Source: Trinickia violacea (GTDB taxonomy: Bacteria; Pseudomonadota; Gammaproteobacteria; Burkholderiales; Burkholderiaceae). Taken from it: DNA of 64,000 nt. A model generated the notes under the pieces. It did no database searches, was not told the origin of the DNA, and worked only from the letters and a program-made list of their open reading frames with translations. Each line of letters begins with the position of its first letter. Positions within the stretch are counted from its first letter, which is position 1. The translations under genes were made by a program, and so were the position numbers. Positions 61,936 to 64,000 of this stretch are shown one piece after another. The stretch lies in assembly GCF_005280735.1 (NCBI RefSeq), contig NZ_CP040077.1, forward strand, positions 1,240,001 to 1,304,000, read 5' to 3'.

Positions 61936-62439
61936 TCAGAACACGTTGCGGCGGTCCGGGTCGTGCAGCGGATCGGGGGTTTTCTGCGTCGTGCGCAGAA
62001 TGCCCTGATCGTCGAAATAGAAGCTGTACAACATGTACCAGACGTTGTCCTCCATATAACGATACGTCCAGACCTCGCGCTTCATCAGCGGGAAGTACGA
62101 CGTCTCGACCGGGCGGCCGAAATTGACGAGCACGTCCTTCCTGGTCCACGCACCGATTTGCGCGCGATAGAACTCGTTCGGTTGCAGCACCTGCCGCACG
62201 TTGATGATCTTGCCGGAAGCGTCGACATCGGCGGCGGTGGTGACTTCGCCCATCGGCTGCGTCGGCCACATCAGGCGCTTGCCGCCGTCGGGCAGGTCGT
62301 AGACTTCACGCGGCGGGCCGAGGCGGCTGGTGATCGTCGACTGGTCCGCGCCCGCCTGGAATTGCTGCCAAGGCTGTGCGCAGCCGGCGAGCAGCAGTGC
62401 CGCGGCGCAGGTCAGCAGGGGTGTCAGGCGCTTCGTCAT
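61936..62439 (-). CDS. Hypothetical lipoprotein (BamE/SmpA-like fold)
   Basis: A 167-residue outer-membrane-type lipoprotein. Signal and lipobox LAGC end at Cys20. A helical segment with STITSRLGPPREVYDLPDGGKRLMWP resembles the first half of a SmpA/BamE-like domain, then a second similar half with IGAWTRKDVLVNFGRPVETSYFPLMKREVWTYRYMEDNVWYMLYSFYFDDQGIL. The duplicated pattern (xLGxPxxxxxxxxG...W) suggests two such domains. Function unknown. Start ATG 62439; stand-alone. Confidence 0.8.
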   Translation of the reverse strand: MTKRLTPLLTCAAALLLAGCAQPWQQFQAGADQSTITSRLGPPREVYDLPDGGKRLMWPTQPMGEVTTAADVDASGKIINVRQVLQPNEFYRAQIGAWTRKDVLVNFGRPVETSYFPLMKREVWTYRYMEDNVWYMLYSFYFDDQGILRTTQKTPDPLHDPDRRNVF

Positions 62440-62632
62440 GGAGTCCTCCAGTTGATCGAGTGACGGTTTTTATCACGAGGCCACATGATTTTGACAGGCC
62501 GCTTGCCAAAAGATTTTTTGAACGGCAGGCGTGTCTCGCGATACGAAGGCGTTCGCGAGTCGTTGCGGGCGATTGACTCGTAATGCCGGTAACGTCGGGC
62601 AATCCGTCGTGAACGGAACGCGGCGCATGTGC

Positions 62633-62662
62633 TTGCGAACGGCCTGCGGGCCAGCCTATGAT
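62633..62662 (+). promoter_or_regulatory. Putative promoter for the ABC binding-protein gene
   Basis: TTGCGA (62633-62638) and TATGAT (62657-62662), 18-bp spacer, 31 bp before the start codon. Confidence 0.55.
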
Positions 62663-62693
62663 CCGCGCTTCGAACCACGGAGGCGGAGTAGCG

Positions 62694-63965
62694 ATGACAC
62701 GAGCATGGACGAGGTGGATGGCGGCGCTTGCCGCCGCCGCATGGGTGGCAGCGGCGCCAATGGCGAAGGCAGCGGCCGGCGCGCCGATTCAGCTCGCGTT
62801 GATCGAGGGGATGTCGGGACCGTTCGCCAACGCCGGTGCCGCGGTCGAGCGGAATCTGCGCTTCGGCGTCGAGCGCGTGAATGCGCGGGGCGGCGTCAAG
62901 CTCGCTGACGGCGCGCATCCGCTCGAGCTGGTCGTGCTCGACAGCAAAGGCAGCACCGAAGGGGCGCTCTTGCAATTGCGCGCCGCCGCCGACCGGCACA
63001 TCGGCTACGTGATGCAGGGCAATAGCTCGGCGGTTGCGGCGGCGCTCGTCGCGGCGATCGAAAAGCAAAACGCGCGCGAACCGGACAATCGCGAGCTGTT
63101 CCTCAACTATTCGGCCGACGACCCGGCGCTCACGAACGCCAATTGCAGCTTCTGGCACTTCCGTTTCGACGCGCACGCGGGCATGCGGATGGACGCCCTC
63201 GCGGACGTGATCCAGCAGGACCGCGCTGTGAAAAAGGTCTATCTGCTGAACCAGGACTACAGCTTCGGGCATGACGTCAGCACGCTCGCGCGCGAGGCGC
63301 TGGCGCAAAAGCGGCCGGATATCGCTGTCGTCGGCGACGAGTTCCATCCGATCGGCCGCGTGAAGGACTTCACGCCCTATATCGCCAAAATGCGGGCGAG
63401 CGGCGCCGACGCGGTCATCACGGGGAACTGGGGCAACGACCTGACCCTGTTGGTCAAAGCGGCGCGCGAGCAGGGACTCAACGCGAAGTTCTACACCTTC
63501 TACGGCAACAGCCTCGACGCGCCCGCGGCGCTCGGCGATGCGGGCGTGAAGCGCGTGATAGCCGTCGCGGACTGGCATCCCAACGCGGGACCGGCGGCCT
63601 CCGACGCCTACTACGAGGCTTTTCGCGCGCGCTTTCCGGCGGCCCAGGACGACTACCCGGTGCTGCGCATGGAAGTGATGATCGAGATGCTGGCAGACGC
63701 GATGACGCGGGCGGGCACGTCAGATCCGGCCGCCGTGGCAAAGGCGCTCGAAGGAATGAAGTTCGACAACGGTTTTCATCGCGCCTGGATGCGTGCGGAG
63801 GACCATCAGTTGATCCAGCCCCTTTATGTCATGGAGATGGACAAGGCAGGCGCGTCGGGCGTGCGCTTCGACAACGAAGGGAGCGGCTACGGCTTTCGCA
63901 CCGTGCTTGCCTTGCCGCCGGAGCGCACCGTATTGCCGGCGACCTGCCAGATGAAGCGGCCCTGA
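62694..63965 (+). CDS. ABC transporter substrate-binding protein (branched-chain amino acid type)
   Basis: A 423-residue periplasmic binding protein. The signal peptide (about residues 1-26, MTRAWTRWMAALAAAAWVAA then MAKA) is followed by APIQLALIEGMSGPFANAGAAVERNLRFGVERVNARGG, the Peripla_BP_6/LivJ-type start. Further blocks: KKVYLLNQDYSFGHDVSTLAREAL and ADAVITGNWGNDLTLLVKAAREQGLNAKFYTFYG. An interior pair of Cys residues includes ALTNANCSFWHFRF. ATG 62694 has GGAG 8-10 bases upstream. Its permease and ATPase genes are probably beyond the right edge, after 63965. Ligand unknown. Confidence 0.9.
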   Translation: MTRAWTRWMAALAAAAWVAAAPMAKAAAGAPIQLALIEGMSGPFANAGAAVERNLRFGVERVNARGGVKLADGAHPLELVVLDSKGSTEGALLQLRAAADRHIGYVMQGNSSAVAAALVAAIEKQNAREPDNRELFLNYSADDPALTNANCSFWHFRFDAHAGMRMDALADVIQQDRAVKKVYLLNQDYSFGHDVSTLAREALAQKRPDIAVVGDEFHPIGRVKDFTPYIAKMRASGADAVITGNWGNDLTLLVKAAREQGLNAKFYTFYGNSLDAPAALGDAGVKRVIAVADWHPNAGPAASDAYYEAFRARFPAAQDDYPVLRMEVMIEMLADAMTRAGTSDPAAVAKALEGMKFDNGFHRAWMRAEDHQLIQPLYVMEMDKAGASGVRFDNEGSGYGFRTVLALPPERTVLPATCQMKRP

Positions 63966-64000
63966 ACGAGCCGGTGCTGGACAGTCTGGCAGATTCCACA

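Noticed and set aside
61755..62126. Plus-strand ORF covering the 42-bp repeats (14-residue protein repeats)
   Set aside because: The frame is open because 42 is a multiple of three, but it runs antisense into the lipoprotein gene, has no ribosome site, and substitutions show no codon pattern.

Overview
The window is GC-rich, densely coded chromosomal DNA of a betaproteobacterium. Gene content and order (nadD-rsfS-rlmH-maf-rng, ilvBHC-psd-pssA-leuA, an LPS cluster beside dnaE, and the sigma factor/DUF3619/DUF3106/RDD cluster) fit the Burkholderiaceae, close to Burkholderia, Paraburkholderia or Trinickia. Genus was judged from protein character only. I see no rRNA, tRNA, insertion sequence, prophage, integrase or CRISPR array. 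This looks like core chromosome, and the interest lies mainly in leaders, small ORFs and repeats.

Layout. 1-9.0 kb: the 3' part of dnaE, then an LPS block (family 9 glycosyltransferase, O-antigen ligase, two family 2 glycosyltransferases, and msbA, which flips lipid A-core). 9.0-11.7 kb: small hypothetical proteins, amtB and a coding-like remnant. 11.7-16.7 kb: a minus-strand four-gene efflux operon matching E. coli ytcA-mdtN-mdtO-mdtP. 16.8-24.7 kb: minus-strand housekeeping genes rng, maf, rlmH, rsfS, nadD, hemF, purD, a yebC-family gene and upp. 25-27.2 kb: an SDR, mgsA and a quinone oxidoreductase. 27.4-35.9 kb: the complete high-affinity potassium system, a 37-codon membrane ORF followed by kdpF, kdpA, kdpB, kdpC, kdpD and kdpE.

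35.9-49.2 kb: a SugE/Gdx guanidinium exporter behind an apparent guanidine-II riboswitch, a DUF4126 protein coupled to a large FtsX-type permease, a truncated haemoglobin, an AlaX editing protein coupled to a DUF924 protein, a GT39 (ArnT-like) transferase, an SDR, a TetR-LOG pair, and an envelope-lipid group (LpxH-like phosphatase, GT4 glycosyltransferase, diacylglycerol kinase). 49.3-51.7 kb: an ECF sigma factor operon with DUF3619, DUF3106 and RDD proteins. 51.7-59.2 kb: branched-chain amino acid synthesis (ilvB, ilvH, ilvC, leuA) with psd and pssA between. 59.3-64 kb: a SulP anion transporter with a beta-carbonic anhydrase, a 42-bp tandem repeat, a lipoprotein, and a periplasmic amino-acid-type binding protein at the right edge.

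The strongest non-coding signals are: (i) a 27-codon leucine-rich leader ORF upstream of leuA with eight Leu codons, four of them CTA, placed at or next to the predicted transcription start; (ii) two ACGA-capped hairpins ahead of sugE that fit the guanidine-II riboswitch, with an alternative stem hiding the ribosome binding site; (iii) two tandem 42-bp AT-rich repeats with nested inverted repeats at 61821-61904. No wholly novel multi-gene system was evident.
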